Shown here one piece after another: positions 24,834 through 36,096 of a DNA stretch of 64,000 nt. The notes beneath the pieces are model-generated. The model was not told the origin of the DNA. It made no database searches and saw nothing but the letters and a program-made list of their open reading frames with translations. Every line of letters begins with the position of its first letter. The stretch's first letter is position 1. A program made the position numbers and the translations under genes. The DNA comes from Mobilitalea sibirica (GTDB lineage: Bacteria; Bacillota; Clostridia; Lachnospirales; Lachnospiraceae), in NCBI RefSeq assembly GCF_015999265.1, contig NZ_JAEAGR010000009.1, positions 62,001 through 126,000 on the forward strand, in the 5' to 3' direction.

Positions 24834-27800
24834 ATGGATAGAAACAGAATGCATCCAATTAAGGTTGGAAATAACATTAGAATGAGTTACTCCAAACAAA
24901 AAGAAGTATTGGAGATGCCTAATCTCATTGAAGTTCAGAAAGATTCCTACCAATGGTTTTTAGACGAAGGGCTAAAGGAAGTATTTAATGATATTTCTCC
25001 GATAGCTGATTACGGCGGCCATTTAAGTTTGGAATTCGTAGACTTCGCGTTATGTGAGGACGACATCAAATATACGATTGAAGAATGCAAGGAAAGAGAT
25101 GCTACCTATGCAGCTCCTTTGAAGGTTAAGGTAAGACTTCATAATAAAGAAAATAATGAGATTAATGAGCATGATATCTTCATGGGAGATCTACCGTTAA
25201 TGACAGAAACAGGTACCTTTGTTATCAACGGAGCTGAGAGAGTTATTGTAAGCCAGTTGGTACGTTCCCCCGGAATATATTTTACAATAGATCATGATAA
25301 AATCGGTAAGGAATTATTTTCTTCTACGGTAATCCCAAACAGAGGTGCATGGTTGGAATATGAAACAGATTCCAACGATGTTTTTTATGTTCGTGTTGAT
25401 CGTAACAGAAAAGTGCCCATTACAACATTCATTCGAGCGCTTGGTTATGGTACCAATGAAGAGATAAAGCAGCTGTTTGGCGAAGAGCCTAAAATACTTG
25501 CCAGCCTTGCAAAGGATCCCAGTACAGCTAAGGATCCATCCGGTAGTTACCAGGATGGTTTGCTTGAGTTATATAAAAAGCTGCGTCCCGGCGAACCCTT
25601 AGCGGTTGAAAATGCGGAATCCTTATTAAACAGTATGTTTTTTGATCCGAGAAGATATGACCTAGCTAAGGTAGGACGCTATAAATTCAATAAAAAATTA
25701 GCATTTCGCAACCGTATTGTTGGTTTTGTGTTATCCGAGGATGTTGTGGATAAGTCTACCGGTGAAGTGATAGCCGAAGCAGGAGCACAGGTTACCAACG
25801 AATTGGCTATTCAAATTCAAAACGCTGCTGTACCGGCGGTTATGGTACAGGCGGATGAAAAAAATGTTAAGGTTATTTCCAATATGATGGTTAACCTTTC
25901 TTATTACGTTCCGGAGATAGACAAGAAGGAACTGGGTATTTCGGAAGATGTATACTATCCGGTATTGAAAAAGATATTAGCGGATCATACCTCATTAGAG
26001 GATATCAAGGATGCGATAAAGAAGAATATCAGTGATTTGATTCCAAAGCACATTACGAAGGAAGACATTATTGCTTCCATTAATTATAACATCCATATGG
26101 AATATGGAATTGGCGGTCCGGATGATATTGACCATTTGGGTAACAGAAGAATCAGAGCGGTTGGTGAGCTGTTACAGAATCAGTATCGTATTGGTTTATC
26201 AAGAATGGAACGTGTTGTTAGGGAAAGAATGACAACGCAGGATTTAGAAGGTATCAGCCCACAATCCTTAATTAATATCAAGCCGGTAACGGCAGCAGTG
26301 AAAGAGTTCTTCGGAAGCTCCCAGCTGTCACAGTTCATGGATCAACATAATCCACTTGGTGAGTTGACCCATAAAAGACGTTTATCCGCCTTGGGCCCCG
26401 GTGGTTTATCTCGTGATAGAGCTGGTTTCGAGGTTCGTGACGTTCATTATTCCCATTATGGCAGAATGTGTCCTGTAGAGACCCCTGAAGGTCCTAACAT
26501 TGGTCTGATTAACTCTCTTGCTACCTATGCAAGAATTAATGAATACGGCTTTATCGAAGCTCCTTATCGTAAGGTTGATAAAACAGAACCTATGAATCCA
26601 AGGGTGACGGATGAGGTTATCTACTTAACGGCTGATGAAGAGGATAAATATGTAGTTGCACAGGCAAATGAAGAGCTGGATGATAAGGGCTATTTCGTGC
26701 ATAACTCCATTTCAGGCCGTTATATGGAAGAAACTTCTCAATATGAAAGAAATAAGATTGACTTGATGGACGTTTCTCCTAAAATGGTGTTTTCCGTAGC
26801 TACAGCATTAATACCTTTCCTTGAAAATGATGATGCGAACCGTGCCCTCATGGGTGCTAACATGCAGCGTCAGGCAGTACCTTTATTACTAACGGAAGCA
26901 CCGGCAGTAGGTACCGGTATCGAAGCCAAAGCAGCAATTGACTCCGGCGTATGCGTGGTTGCGAAAAAATCCGGTGTGGTAGAGAAGGTATCTGCTAAGG
27001 AAGTTGTAATAAAAAATGAAGATAACACAAAGTCTTCTTATCGTTTAATTAAGTTTGCAAGAAGTAATCAGGGTACCTGTATTAATCAAAGACCGATTGT
27101 AAGTAAGGGTGAAAAAATTACAGCAGGCCAGGTGATTGCCGACGGTCCTTCCACCTCGAAGGGTGAGTTAGCCTTAGGTAAAAATCCACTAATCGGATTT
27201 ATGACCTGGGAAGGTTATAACTACGAGGATGCGGTACTCCTTAGTGAACGTTTGGTACAAGAGGATGTTTACACCTCAGTTCATATAGAAGAATATGAAG
27301 CAGAAGCCAGAGATACAAAATTGGGACCGGAAGAAATTACCAGAGATGTTCCGGGTGTCGGTGACGATGCCTTAAAGGATCTGGATGAAAGAGGTATTAT
27401 AAGAATTGGTGCAGAGGTTCGTGCGGGTGATATTTTAGTTGGTAAGGTAACTCCAAAAGGGGAAACTGAACTGACAGCAGAAGAAAGACTTCTTCGCGCA
27501 ATCTTTGGTGAAAAAGCAAGAGAAGTAAGAGATACCTCCCTTCGAGTACCTCACGGTGAGTATGGAATCATTGTTGATGCAAAAGTATTTACAAGAGAAA
27601 ATGGAGATGAATTATCACCGGGTGTTAACGAAACAGTTCGCGTATATATCGCCCAGAAAAGAAAAATCCAGGTGGGTGATAAGATGGCAGGTCGTCACGG
27701 TAATAAGGGTGTTGTTTCCCGTGTGTTACCGGTAGAGGATATGCCTTTCTTACCGAACGGAAGACCCCTTGATATCGTACTCAACCCTCTGGGTGTACCG

Positions 27801-28808
27801 TCCCGTATGAACATCGGACAGGTATTGGAGATTCATTTATCCTTAGCAGCTAAAGTATTGGGAATCGATATATCTACCCCGGTATTTGATGGCGCAGATG
27901 AGTATGATATTATGGATACCTTGGAAATTGCCAATGCTTTTGCAAACTCCTCATGGGAAGAATTTGAAGCAAAATATAAGGATACCTTAGATCCTAATTT
28001 TATGGATTATTTGAAGAATAATCAGAAATACAGAGAAGAGTGGAAGGGTGTTCCGATTAACCGCGACGGTAAGGTTAGACTTCGTGACGGTAGAACCGGT
28101 GAATTCTTCGACGGTTCTGTAACCGTAGGCTTCATGCATTACTTAAAGCTTCATCACTTGGTTGATGATAAGATCCACGCGCGTTCCACAGGACCTTACT
28201 CATTGGTTACGCAACAGCCTTTGGGTGGTAAAGCACAGTTCGGTGGACAGAGATTTGGTGAGATGGAGGTTTGGGCACTGGAGGCTTATGGTGCTGCTTA
28301 TATCCTACAGGAAATCTTAACTGTAAAATCCGATGATGTAACAGGACGTGTAAAAACCTATGAAGCGATCATTAAGGGTGAAAATATAAGTGAGCCAGGC
28401 ATTCCGGAATCCTTTAAAGTACTCTTGAAAGAATTACAATCATTAGCGCTTGATGTAACTGTTCTGGATGAGAACGGGGACGAAGTGAGAATGGCAGAAA
28501 GTATAGATTACGGCGATTCAGACCTGACACCATTAATTGAAGGTGACAATAATTTCAGGTATGACGAAGGCTATGAAGATGCCGGCTTTAGTCAGACGAA
28601 TGTTGAAGATATAGACTCAGATATTTTTGATATTTATGAAGATGAATCCGAAGACATGCAGGATGATAGTGATGTTGATAGTGATGTCATATATAACGGT
28701 GATGATGACGATGAACCTGCAGATGATATTTGTCCCAATTGCGGTGCCGAGGTAGCTGAAGGCAGCAAACGTTGTAAGGCTTGCGGGCAGTCTTTAACCA
28801 TAAGATAG
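24834..28808 (+). CDS. rpoB: RNA polymerase beta subunit, with acidic tail and C-terminal zinc ribbon
   Basis: The 1324-residue beta subunit forms the catalytic core of RNA polymerase with beta'. Recognisable blocks include the rifampicin region [40 protein letters not shown], and [15 protein letters not shown] near the C-terminal third. [19 protein letters not shown] ends the conserved core. ATG 24834 has AGGGGTG nine bases upstream; the GTG at 24822 overlaps that site. After the conserved core comes a tail of about 95 residues, first Asp/Glu-rich and then a four-cysteine zinc ribbon, CPNC(x13)CKACG (bases 28731-28787). A zinc ribbon here is unusual for beta. The start and core are certain; the tail's function is unknown. 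Confidence 0.98.
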   Translation: MDRNRMHPIKVGNNIRMSYSKQKEVLEMPNLIEVQKDSYQWFLDEGLKEVFNDISPIADYGGHLSLEFVDFALCEDDIKYTIEECKERDATYAAPLKVKVRLHNKENNEINEHDIFMGDLPLMTETGTFVINGAERVIVSQLVRSPGIYFTIDHDKIGKELFSSTVIPNRGAWLEYETDSNDVFYVRVDRNRKVPITTFIRALGYGTNEEIKQLFGEEPKILASLAKDPSTAKDPSGSYQDGLLELYKKLRPGEPLAVENAESLLNSMFFDPRRYDLAKVGRYKFNKKLAFRNRIVGFVLSEDVVDKSTGEVIAEAGAQVTNELAIQIQNAAVPAVMVQADEKNVKVISNMMVNLSYYVPEIDKKELGISEDVYYPVLKKILADHTSLEDIKDAIKKNISDLIPKHITKEDIIASINYNIHMEYGIGGPDDIDHLGNRRIRAVGELLQNQYRIGLSRMERVVRERMTTQDLEGISPQSLINIKPVTAAVKEFFGSSQLSQFMDQHNPLGELTHKRRLSALGPGGLSRDRAGFEVRDVHYSHYGRMCPVETPEGPNIGLINSLATYARINEYGFIEAPYRKVDKTEPMNPRVTDEVIYLTADEEDKYVVAQANEELDDKGYFVHNSISGRYMEETSQYERNKIDLMDVSPKMVFSVATALIPFLENDDANRALMGANMQRQAVPLLLTEAPAVGTGIEAKAAIDSGVCVVAKKSGVVEKVSAKEVVIKNEDNTKSSYRLIKFARSNQGTCINQRPIVSKGEKITAGQVIADGPSTSKGELALGKNPLIGFMTWEGYNYEDAVLLSERLVQEDVYTSVHIEEYEAEARDTKLGPEEITRDVPGVGDDALKDLDERGIIRIGAEVRAGDILVGKVTPKGETELTAEERLLRAIFGEKAREVRDTSLRVPHGEYGIIVDAKVFTRENGDELSPGVNETVRVYIAQKRKIQVGDKMAGRHGNKGVVSRVLPVEDMPFLPNGRPLDIVLNPLGVPSRMNIGQVLEIHLSLAAKVLGIDISTPVFDGADEYDIMDTLEIANAFANSSWEEFEAKYKDTLDPNFMDYLKNNQKYREEWKGVPINRDGKVRLRDGRTGEFFDGSVTVGFMHYLKLHHLVDDKIHARSTGPYSLVTQQPLGGKAQFGGQRFGEMEVWALEAYGAAYILQEILTVKSDDVTGRVKTYEAIIKGENISEPGIPESFKVLLKELQSLALDVTVLDENGDEVRMAESIDYGDSDLTPLIEGDNNFRYDEGYEDAGFSQTNVEDIDSDIFDIYEDESEDMQDDSDVDSDVIYNGDDDDEPADDICPNCGAEVAEGSKRCKACGQSLTIR

Positions 28809-28840
28809 TTTATGATTAGGATTTCATAGTAAAACAACAT

Positions 28841-28863
28841 ACGATAGGGTAAAATCCTATCGT
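28841..28863 (+). promoter_or_regulatory. Hairpin in the rpoB-rpoC intergenic gap
   Basis: ACGATAGG (28841-28848) pairs with CCTATCGT (28856-28863) around a 7-base loop, with ACA/TGT flanking pairs. There is no T run. It may affect processing or the beta/beta' ratio. Confidence 0.5.
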
Positions 28864-28890
28864 GTGTATAAACGAAGGGAGAGCCAAAAG

Positions 28891-31800
28891 ATGCCTGAAA
28901 TTATGAATAATAGCATCCAGGAGATATCCTATGATGCGATTAAGATTGGTTTAGCTTCACCTGAAAAAATAAGAGAATGGTCAAAGGGAGAAGTAAGAAA
29001 ACCGGAGACGATTAATTATAGGACCCTCAAACCTGAGAAGGACGGTCTGTTCTGTGAAAGAATCTTTGGACCAAGTAAGGATTGGGAGTGTCATTGTGGA
29101 AAGTATAAAAAGATCAGATACAAGGGTGTAGTATGTGACCGTTGTGGAGTTGAGGTTACGAAAGCCAGCGTGCGTCGTGAGAGGATGGGACACATTGAGC
29201 TGGCTGCTCCTGTATCCCATATCTGGTATTTTAAAGGGATACCCAGCCGTATGGGTCTGATACTAGACCTGTCACCAAGAACCCTGGAAAAGGTGTTATA
29301 TTTTGCTTCCTATATTGTACTTGATAAAGGTAATACAGAGTTACAGTATAAGCAAGTACTCAATGAAAAAGAAAAGATGGAAGCGATAGAAAAGTACGGA
29401 TATAATGCATTCCGTCTTGGAATGGGTGCGGAAGCAATCCAGGAACTTTTACAGGCGATTGATCTGGAGAAAGAATCCAAGGAATTAAAAAGAGGCCTTC
29501 GGGATTCAACTGGGCAAAAACGTGCCAGAATCATTAAACGTCTTGAAGTTGTAGAAGCGTTTAGAGAATCAGGCAACAATCCCGATTGGATGATTTTATC
29601 CGTAATTCCGGTTATACCGCCGGATTTACGTCCTATGGTACAATTGGACGGTGGTCGTTTTGCTACCTCTGATATGAATGATTTATATCGTAGAATTATT
29701 AATCGTAACAATCGATTAAAGAGACTTCTTGAACTGGGAGCTCCGGATATCATTGTGCGTAATGAAAAAAGAATGCTTCAGGAAGCGGTTGATGCTCTGA
29801 TTGATAACGGTAGAAGAGGTAGACCGGTTACCGGTCCCGGAAACCGTGCACTAAAATCCCTTTCTGATATGTTAAAGGGTAAACAGGGTCGTTTCCGTCA
29901 GAACTTATTGGGTAAGCGTGTTGACTATTCCGGTCGTTCGGTTATCGTAGTAGGACCTGAATTGAAGATCTATCAGTGTGGTCTTCCGAAAGAGATGGCA
30001 ATTGAGTTGTTTAAACCTTTTGTTATGAAGGAACTGGTAGCAAGAGGAACCGCTCATAATATAAAATCAGCGAAAAAGATGGTTGAAAGACTTCAATCTG
30101 AAGTGTGGGACGTATTAGAGGAGGTTATTAAGGAACATCCGGTAATGCTTAACCGTGCTCCTACCCTTCACAGACTCGGTATTCAGGCATTTGAGCCGAT
30201 TCTAGTAGAAGGTAAAGCAATTAAGCTACATCCGCTTGTATGTACTGCTTACAATGCGGACTTCGACGGTGACCAGATGGCGGTGCATTTACCGTTATCC
30301 GTGGAAGCACAGGCAGAATGCCGTTTCCTACTTTTGTCTCCGAACAACTTACTAAAGCCTTCCGATGGCGCACCGGTTACGGTTCCGTCTCAGGATATGG
30401 TTTTGGGTATTTATTATCTTACTATAGAAAAAGAGAATGAAACCGGTACGCTTCATTCCTTTAAAAATATTAATGAGGCGATTCTTGCATATGAAAACGG
30501 TGTAATTACACTTCATGAACCGATTGCTGTAAGAAAAACAGGCATTAACAACCAAGGCGTGGAACAGACAAAAATGGTAAAGTCCACCTTAGGACGTTTT
30601 ATCTTTAATGAAATTCTTCCTCAGGATTTAGGTTTTGTTGATCGCAGCAAGGATGAGAATTTCTTAGAGCTGGAAGTTAATTTCTTAGTTGGCAAGAAGC
30701 AGTTGAAACCGATTTTGGAAAAGTGTATTAATATCCATGGTGCTACCCATACCGCTGAATTATTGGATGCTGTAAAATCACTGGGTTATAAATATTCAAC
30801 CCGTGCTGCTATGACCGTTTCTATCTCCGATATGGAAGTACCGGAAGAGAAAAAACAGATTATAGCAGATGCGGAAGCAACAATAGAGAATATCGCAAGA
30901 GAATACAGACGTGGTAGAATGACGGAAGATGAAAGATACAATACCGTTATTGAGACCTGGAAGGATGCTGACAGGGTACTTACAGATACCCTATTAAGCA
31001 GATTGGATCGTTTTAATAATATTAAGATGATGTCCGATTCCGGTGCCCGTGGTTCTGATAAACAGATTAAACAGCTAGCCGGTATGCGTGGTTTGATGGC
31101 GGATACTTCCGGTCGTACCATTGAGTTACCGATTAAATCAAATCTTCGTGAAGGTCTTGATGTATTGGAGTACTTCATCTCTGCCCATGGTGCAAGAAAA
31201 GGTCTTTCAGATACAGCGCTTCGTACAGCAGACTCCGGTTATCTTACCCGTCGTCTTGTAGACGTTTCACAGGATCTGATTATCCGCGAAGTTGATTGTG
31301 GAGAGCACGATAAAGAAATTCCCGGTATGTGGATTAAAGCATTTACCGATGGAAAAGAAGTGATCGAAAGCTTAGAAGAAAGAATTACCGGAAGATATTC
31401 CTGTGAGACAATCAGTGATTCAGAAGGTAATGTTATTGTAAAGGCAAATCATATGATTACACCGAAGAGAGCTGCAAGAATTATGGCTACCGGTGTAGAT
31501 AAAGTTAAAATTCGTACGGTATTGTCCTGTAAATCCCACATCGGTGTCTGCGCTAAATGTTACGGTGCAAACATGGCAACGGGAGAAGCAGTACAGGTTG
31601 GCGAGGCAGTTGGTATCATAGCAGCCCAGTCAATCGGTGAACCCGGTACACAGCTTACTATGCGTACTTTCCATACCGGTGGTGTTGCGGGTGACGATAT
31701 CACACAAGGTCTTCCCCGTGTCGAGGAGCTATTCGAGGCCAGAAAACCGAAGGGACTTGCGATTATTGCAGAATTCGGCGGCGTCGTAACAATCAAAGAT

Positions 31801-32799
31801 ACGAAGAAGAAACGTGAAGTAATTATTACGAATAATGAAACGATGGAATCAAAGGCTTATCTTATTCCTTATGGCTCCAGAATTAAGGTTATGGATGGAG
31901 ATGTATTGGAAGCCGGAGATGAACTGACAGAAGGTAGTGTAAATCCTCATGATATCCTAAAGATTAAGGGTGTTCGTGCCGTTCAGGATTATATGATCCA
32001 AGAGGTACAGAGAGTATACCGTCTACAGGGTGTTGAAATTAACGATAAGCATATCGAAGTAATCGTTCGTCAGATGCTGAAGAAAGTCCGTATAGAGAAC
32101 AATGGAGATACAAACTTCTTACCGGGGACCTTAGTGGATATTCTTGAGTACAATGATGAAAACGAAAGATTGATTGCAGAAGGCTTAGAACCGGCAGACG
32201 GAAAACAGGTAATGTTGGGTATTACAAAAGCATCCCTGGCAACCAACTCCTTCTTATCCGCAGCCTCCTTCCAGGAAACCACAAAGGTTCTGACAGAGGC
32301 AGCGATTAAGGGTAAAGTAGACCCGTTAATTGGTCTGAAGGAAAACGTTATTATCGGTAAGCTCATTCCTGCAGGTACCGGTATGAAGAGATATCGTTCC
32401 GTTAAGCTTGACTCCGATATTCAGGAAGAATTCATGCTTTCAGAGGATTTTGAAGGGGAAGGCTATATGGATGAGTTTGATACCTTTGAATATTCTGAGG
32501 AGGATTATAACCAGGAAGGCTACTATGAAGAAGGCTATAATCCGAATGAGGATAATGGCTATGATGAAGGTGAATACGAAGAAGGCTACTATGAAGGTGA
32601 AGACGGTTATGCCGAAGTCGTATACAACGAAGATAAGTATGCCAAGAAAGGTGATAATCTTCAAAGAGAAGACGCAATACCAGGAATGGATGATGCTCAT
32701 GTGAATTATGGCGAAAACAGCCATAATGACGGTGACTTTACAGAGACAGAATTCAATCTTCAAGGTATCGATGAAGATGATTACGGTGATGGACTATAG
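28891..32799 (+). CDS. rpoC: RNA polymerase beta' subunit, with acidic low-complexity tail
   Basis: The 1302-residue beta' subunit carries the N-terminal zinc site ([20 protein letters not shown], about 69-88). The absolutely conserved active-site [12 protein letters not shown] has Mg2+-binding Asp457, Asp459 and Asp461. The second zinc site is near [13 protein letters not shown], and the trigger-loop region is [21 protein letters not shown] 28891 follows AAGGGAGA; the upstream frame start is not used. Beyond the conserved C-terminus there is a tail of about 120 residues rich in Glu, Asp, Gly and Tyr, with loose repeats of the EEGYYEEGY type. Its role is unknown. Confidence 0.98.
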   Translation: MPEIMNNSIQEISYDAIKIGLASPEKIREWSKGEVRKPETINYRTLKPEKDGLFCERIFGPSKDWECHCGKYKKIRYKGVVCDRCGVEVTKASVRRERMGHIELAAPVSHIWYFKGIPSRMGLILDLSPRTLEKVLYFASYIVLDKGNTELQYKQVLNEKEKMEAIEKYGYNAFRLGMGAEAIQELLQAIDLEKESKELKRGLRDSTGQKRARIIKRLEVVEAFRESGNNPDWMILSVIPVIPPDLRPMVQLDGGRFATSDMNDLYRRIINRNNRLKRLLELGAPDIIVRNEKRMLQEAVDALIDNGRRGRPVTGPGNRALKSLSDMLKGKQGRFRQNLLGKRVDYSGRSVIVVGPELKIYQCGLPKEMAIELFKPFVMKELVARGTAHNIKSAKKMVERLQSEVWDVLEEVIKEHPVMLNRAPTLHRLGIQAFEPILVEGKAIKLHPLVCTAYNADFDGDQMAVHLPLSVEAQAECRFLLLSPNNLLKPSDGAPVTVPSQDMVLGIYYLTIEKENETGTLHSFKNINEAILAYENGVITLHEPIAVRKTGINNQGVEQTKMVKSTLGRFIFNEILPQDLGFVDRSKDENFLELEVNFLVGKKQLKPILEKCINIHGATHTAELLDAVKSLGYKYSTRAAMTVSISDMEVPEEKKQIIADAEATIENIAREYRRGRMTEDERYNTVIETWKDADRVLTDTLLSRLDRFNNIKMMSDSGARGSDKQIKQLAGMRGLMADTSGRTIELPIKSNLREGLDVLEYFISAHGARKGLSDTALRTADSGYLTRRLVDVSQDLIIREVDCGEHDKEIPGMWIKAFTDGKEVIESLEERITGRYSCETISDSEGNVIVKANHMITPKRAARIMATGVDKVKIRTVLSCKSHIGVCAKCYGANMATGEAVQVGEAVGIIAAQSIGEPGTQLTMRTFHTGGVAGDDITQGLPRVEELFEARKPKGLAIIAEFGGVVTIKDTKKKREVIITNNETMESKAYLIPYGSRIKVMDGDVLEAGDELTEGSVNPHDILKIKGVRAVQDYMIQEVQRVYRLQGVEINDKHIEVIVRQMLKKVRIENNGDTNFLPGTLVDILEYNDENERLIAEGLEPADGKQVMLGITKASLATNSFLSAASFQETTKVLTEAAIKGKVDPLIGLKENVIIGKLIPAGTGMKRYRSVKLDSDIQEEFMLSEDFEGEGYMDEFDTFEYSEEDYNQEGYYEEGYNPNEDNGYDEGEYEEGYYEGEDGYAEVVYNEDKYAKKGDNLQREDAIPGMDDAHVNYGENSHNDGDFTETEFNLQGIDEDDYGDGL

Positions 32800-32901
32800 T
32801 CTATAATAAGTTGATGTAACTGAAATGAAGTAATTATTCGTTTTATATTCATTTGGTTCATCCTTGAATTCACTATATTAAATTCGAAATGATATAATTA
32901 A

Positions 32902-32943
32902 AAAACGCCTCTTGATCGTGAAACGAAGATCAAGAGGCGTTTT
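32902..32943. terminator. Terminator after rpoC (bidirectional)
   Basis: AAAACGCCTCTTGATC (32902-32917) and its exact complement (32928-32943) form a 16-bp stem with A/T runs at both ends. It can end rpoBC on the plus strand and the SAP-domain operon on the minus strand. Confidence 0.9.
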
Positions 32944-33030
32944 ATACTTGGTTCTGTTAAATAAAAGCATGATATATACACATAAAACAGACAAAGCTCC
33001 TTAATGGTTACCTATTGGAATACTGCTAAA

Positions 33031-33615
33031 CTAATATTTAAGTATAGATAGGTCTTGTCTCTCATATTTATTATGTCCTGCTAATTCTTTTTTATATTTC
33101 CAACATATTATTGCATCCTTTAATTCTTTATCACTATTATCTATAAAAAAATCACGAATATATGTGTTATACTCAAATTGGCTTTCTATTTCTGATTTAC
33201 CTTTATTTTTCTTTTTATATTCAAGAATTTTATACCATTCGTTTACTGCATCCGAATACGTTTTGCCTGCACTGTTTTTGAGATATTTTTGAAAAGTAAC
33301 ATTAAACGAAAAGGTATTTCCTATTACCGATTTGAAAAAGGTTCTGTGCTTTTCTGTACACATAAAATTTTCTTCAATAATACTATCTAAAGACAATTGT
33401 GTATTCAACTTAACATGTCTTCTTTTAACTTTTGGTTCTAACAACTTTTCACCTGTTCTTAAAAATAGTTCTATCCTTTTCGTTAGATCATGCTTTTTGC
33501 CGGTTGTAGAAAGTCCATTTTGTTTACAAAACGCAATAAGTTCTTCCTTTAAATAATAATATTGAAGAAATAAATCATGTTTTAATACTGTTGAAAGAAT
33601 TGGTCGTTCACTCAT
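33031..33615 (-). CDS. SAP-domain protein of unknown function
   Basis: The 194-residue protein starts at ATG 33615, eight bases after GGAAGGG on the minus strand. Near residues 20-55, YYLKEELIAFCKQNGLSTTG followed by KKHDLTKRIELFL is a SAP-type helix-extension-helix, often a nucleic-acid-binding module. The rest (about 90-194) is Lys- and aromatic-rich and resembles the DUF6434-type C-terminal region seen with SAP domains. It is cytoplasmic, without membrane segments. It forms a two-gene operon with the 78-aa protein upstream. The domain call is fairly secure; the function is unknown. Confidence 0.7.
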   Translation of the reverse strand: MSERPILSTVLKHDLFLQYYYLKEELIAFCKQNGLSTTGKKHDLTKRIELFLRTGEKLLEPKVKRRHVKLNTQLSLDSIIEENFMCTEKHRTFFKSVIGNTFSFNVTFQKYLKNSAGKTYSDAVNEWYKILEYKKKNKGKSEIESQFEYNTYIRDFFIDNSDKELKDAIICWKYKKELAGHNKYERQDLSILKY

Positions 33616-33647
33616 ATTTAAATCCCTTCCTTTAATTATCTGTTTTA

Positions 33648-33884
33648 TCACACATTTAAGATATATTTCGCTCGTTCATAATCTTTTTTATGAACATAGA
33701 TATAATATTGGTAGGTAAAATCATGGTTGATACCCAAAGTACCATACCGTCCCCGATTAGAACCGGTGGTATTAATACATCGATAGCTTGTTTTAATACC
33801 GGCTGCATATAATGTACTCCGCAGTTGATTGAATTTATCTAAATCATAGGTGATATGTAATTCCCTTCGGGTAAATATATTCAT
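33648..33884 (-). CDS. Small hypothetical protein (78 aa)
   Basis: It starts at ATG 33884 with AGGAGG seven bases upstream, giving MNIFTRRELHITYDLDKFNQ and continuing through LYAAGIKTSYRC to KDYERAKYILNV. This pattern of an alpha/beta core with a YxRAKxIL-like end resembles small DUF2007-like 'signal transducing' proteins, but I cannot assign it firmly. It is followed after 32 bp by the SAP-domain gene and was probably cotranscribed with it. An upstream frame extension to 33926 lacks a ribosome site. Confidence 0.7.
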   Translation of the reverse strand: MNIFTRRELHITYDLDKFNQLRSTLYAAGIKTSYRCINTTGSNRGRYGTLGINHDFTYQYYIYVHKKDYERAKYILNV

Positions 33885-34227
33885 GATATTCCTCCTATTA
33901 AATGAAGTAACTGAATTGATTTGCAAATATGTTAAACTATAACATATTTAACCATTAATTACAAATTAAAAACGAAATACAGTAATACTGTAATCTGTAA
34001 TTTGTAATCTATAAGAGCAAAATAGTACATTCTTAAAAATACACCTTATCTTGTATATCACAAAAGAAACATATATGACAGGATTCGAGTATATTTAAGT
34101 TTATAACCATTATCGTTCTAATTAAACTATGGAAAAGGGATTGCTTTTATAAAAAAAGTTATGTATCATGATACTGTACGTTTTTAGAAATAATGATAAA
34201 GTATTTGAAAGGATGAGGGTTAAAGGT
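33885..34227. other. Divergent intergenic region
   Basis: This region separates the SAP operon (minus) from the phosphohexomutase (plus). AAATATGTT (33925-33933) and AACATATTT (33941-33949) form a perfect 9-bp inverted repeat that may be an operator of the minus operon. Three tandem TGTAAT-type units occur near 33988-34009. The plus promoter is at 34141-34169. Confidence 0.5.
34141..34169 (+). promoter_or_regulatory. Possible promoter of the phosphohexomutase gene
   Basis: TTGCTT (34141-34146), a 17-bp spacer, then TATCAT (34164-34169), about 60 bp before the preferred start codon. Confidence 0.45.
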
Positions 34228-35943
34228 ATGGATTACAATATGAAATATGAGGAGTGGTTATCCAACCCATACTTTGATGAAGCGACCAGATCTGAACTGG
34301 CTGCTTTAAAAGGAAATGATAAGGAAATAAGGGAGAGATTTTTTAAGGATTTGGAATTTGGTACCGGAGGATTGAGGGGGATTCTCGGTGCAGGAGTTAA
34401 TCGTATGAATTTATATACCGTACGCCGGGCGACACAGGGGTTAGCTAATTATATAAAGAAGCAGGGCGGCGAGAAAAAAGGGGTTGCGATCGCATATGAT
34501 TCACGTAGAATGTCACCGGAGTTTGCCCTGGATTCTGCTTTATGTCTGGCAGCCAACGGCATAAAGGCTTATTTATTCGAAGAGCTAAGGCCTACACCTG
34601 AGCTTTCCTTTGCTGTGAGAGAACTGGGATGTATCGCCGGAATTGTGATTACGGCAAGTCACAATCCTGCAGAATATAACGGGTATAAAGTATATTGGGA
34701 AGACGGAGCACAGATTACCTCTCCGAAAGATGTGGAAATTATTGGAGAAGTAAAAGCAATTACTGATTTTTCTTTGGCAAAAACCATGGAACGGGAAGAA
34801 GCTATCGATAAGGAACTTCTGAAAATAATAGGAAAAGAAATTGATGAAAAATATATCGCGGAATTAAAGAAACTGGTATTAAACCCTGTAAACGAAGAGG
34901 GTAAGAAGCTTAAGATAGTATTTACTCCGCTAAATGGGACAGGTAATTATCCTGCCCGCAAAATTTTAGAAGAGTTGGGGTTTGAGAATGTATTCGTTGT
35001 TCCTGAACAGGAAATGCCGGATACAGAATTTACTACAGTTGGTTATCCTAATCCTGAGGATCCCAAAGTATTTACTCTGGCTAAGAGCTTGGCAGATAAA
35101 GTAGGAGCAGATATTATACTGGCTACAGATCCAGATGCAGACAGATTGGGTGTACAAGTTAGAAACGATCAGGGAGAATTTGTTCTTTTAAACGGTAATA
35201 TGACCGGTGCGTTAATAGCCGAGTATCAATTCTCACAAAAAGCGGCGCAAGGAATACTACCGAATAATGCAGCACTCATTAAGACAATCGTTACCGGCAA
35301 TATTTCCGATCAAATTGCAGATTATTATAACGCAAAATTAATTGAAGTGTTAACCGGCTTTAAGTATATTGGTGAACAAATGAAATATTTTGATGAAACC
35401 GGTTCCAATGAATTTATCTTCGGATACGAAGAAAGCTATGGATGTCTGGTAGGAACTCACTCCAGAGACAAGGATGCAATCGTTGCTGTTATGGCTATAT
35501 GTGAGGCAGCAGCCTATTATAAAAGTCAAGGGATTTCCTTATATGAACAGATGAATCGAATCTATGAAAAGTATGGATTTTTCAAGGAAGACTTATTCTC
35601 GGTTACCCTAAAGGGATATGAGGGTATGGAAAAAATAAAAGCAATTATGGACAGCTACCGAAAGAATCCTCCTAAGTCAGCCGGAGATTATCACGTTATA
35701 AAGGTTAGAGATTATAAAGAGGATACAATCCTAGATATGGCAACAGGTAGGATAACTCCAACGGGCTTACCGAAATCTGATGTATTGTATTTTGAGCTGA
35801 ATGATAATGCCTGGTGTGCGGTGCGTCCTTCCGGTACAGAGCCAAAGATTAAGTTTTACTTTGGAGTGAAGGGTGTCAACATGGTGGATGCTGATGAAAA
35901 GCTCCATAAATTGATGAATGATGAGGTGTTTCAGGTAGGTTAA
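34228..35943 (+). CDS. Phospho-sugar mutase (phosphoglucomutase/phosphomannomutase)
   Basis: This 571-residue member of the alpha-D-phosphohexomutase family interconverts hexose 1- and 6-phosphates and feeds glycolysis, glycogen or cell-wall sugar synthesis. The active-site serine is Ser144 in TASHNPAEYNGYK. The metal-binding loop is ATDPDADRLGV, the sugar-specificity loop is GYEESYG, and the phosphate-binding loop is RPSGTEPKIKFY. The length fits the PgcA-like (glucose/mannose) subgroup. I chose ATG 34228 because GAGGG lies eight bases upstream; the longer frame starts without a ribosome site. It is monocistronic. Specificity between glucose and mannose cannot be told by eye. Confidence 0.95.
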   Translation: MDYNMKYEEWLSNPYFDEATRSELAALKGNDKEIRERFFKDLEFGTGGLRGILGAGVNRMNLYTVRRATQGLANYIKKQGGEKKGVAIAYDSRRMSPEFALDSALCLAANGIKAYLFEELRPTPELSFAVRELGCIAGIVITASHNPAEYNGYKVYWEDGAQITSPKDVEIIGEVKAITDFSLAKTMEREEAIDKELLKIIGKEIDEKYIAELKKLVLNPVNEEGKKLKIVFTPLNGTGNYPARKILEELGFENVFVVPEQEMPDTEFTTVGYPNPEDPKVFTLAKSLADKVGADIILATDPDADRLGVQVRNDQGEFVLLNGNMTGALIAEYQFSQKAAQGILPNNAALIKTIVTGNISDQIADYYNAKLIEVLTGFKYIGEQMKYFDETGSNEFIFGYEESYGCLVGTHSRDKDAIVAVMAICEAAAYYKSQGISLYEQMNRIYEKYGFFKEDLFSVTLKGYEGMEKIKAIMDSYRKNPPKSAGDYHVIKVRDYKEDTILDMATGRITPTGLPKSDVLYFELNDNAWCAVRPSGTEPKIKFYFGVKGVNMVDADEKLHKLMNDEVFQVG

Positions 35944-35977
35944 TATTTTATCGGGTTTTATTGTAAAAAAACAGAAA

Positions 35978-36050
35978 AAAAGCATGGGATGACCACCGAT
36001 CTATAAGGGCTTAAATAAAGCTATTTAGACCAAGGTAATCCCATGCTTTT
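35978..36050. terminator. Bidirectional terminator
   Basis: AAAAGCATGGGAT (35978-35990) and its complement (36038-36050) form a 13-bp stem, with A/T runs at both ends, between convergent genes. The run is longer for the minus strand. Confidence 0.8.
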
Positions 36051-36096
36051 CATTCATGACAAGTGAATCGTTTCATAATTCTTATGTTCAGACTTT

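Noticed and set aside
32408-32763. Overlapping frames on both strands in the rpoC tail
   Set aside because: They are by-products of the repetitive GAA/GGC/TAT-rich codons of the RpoC low-complexity tail.
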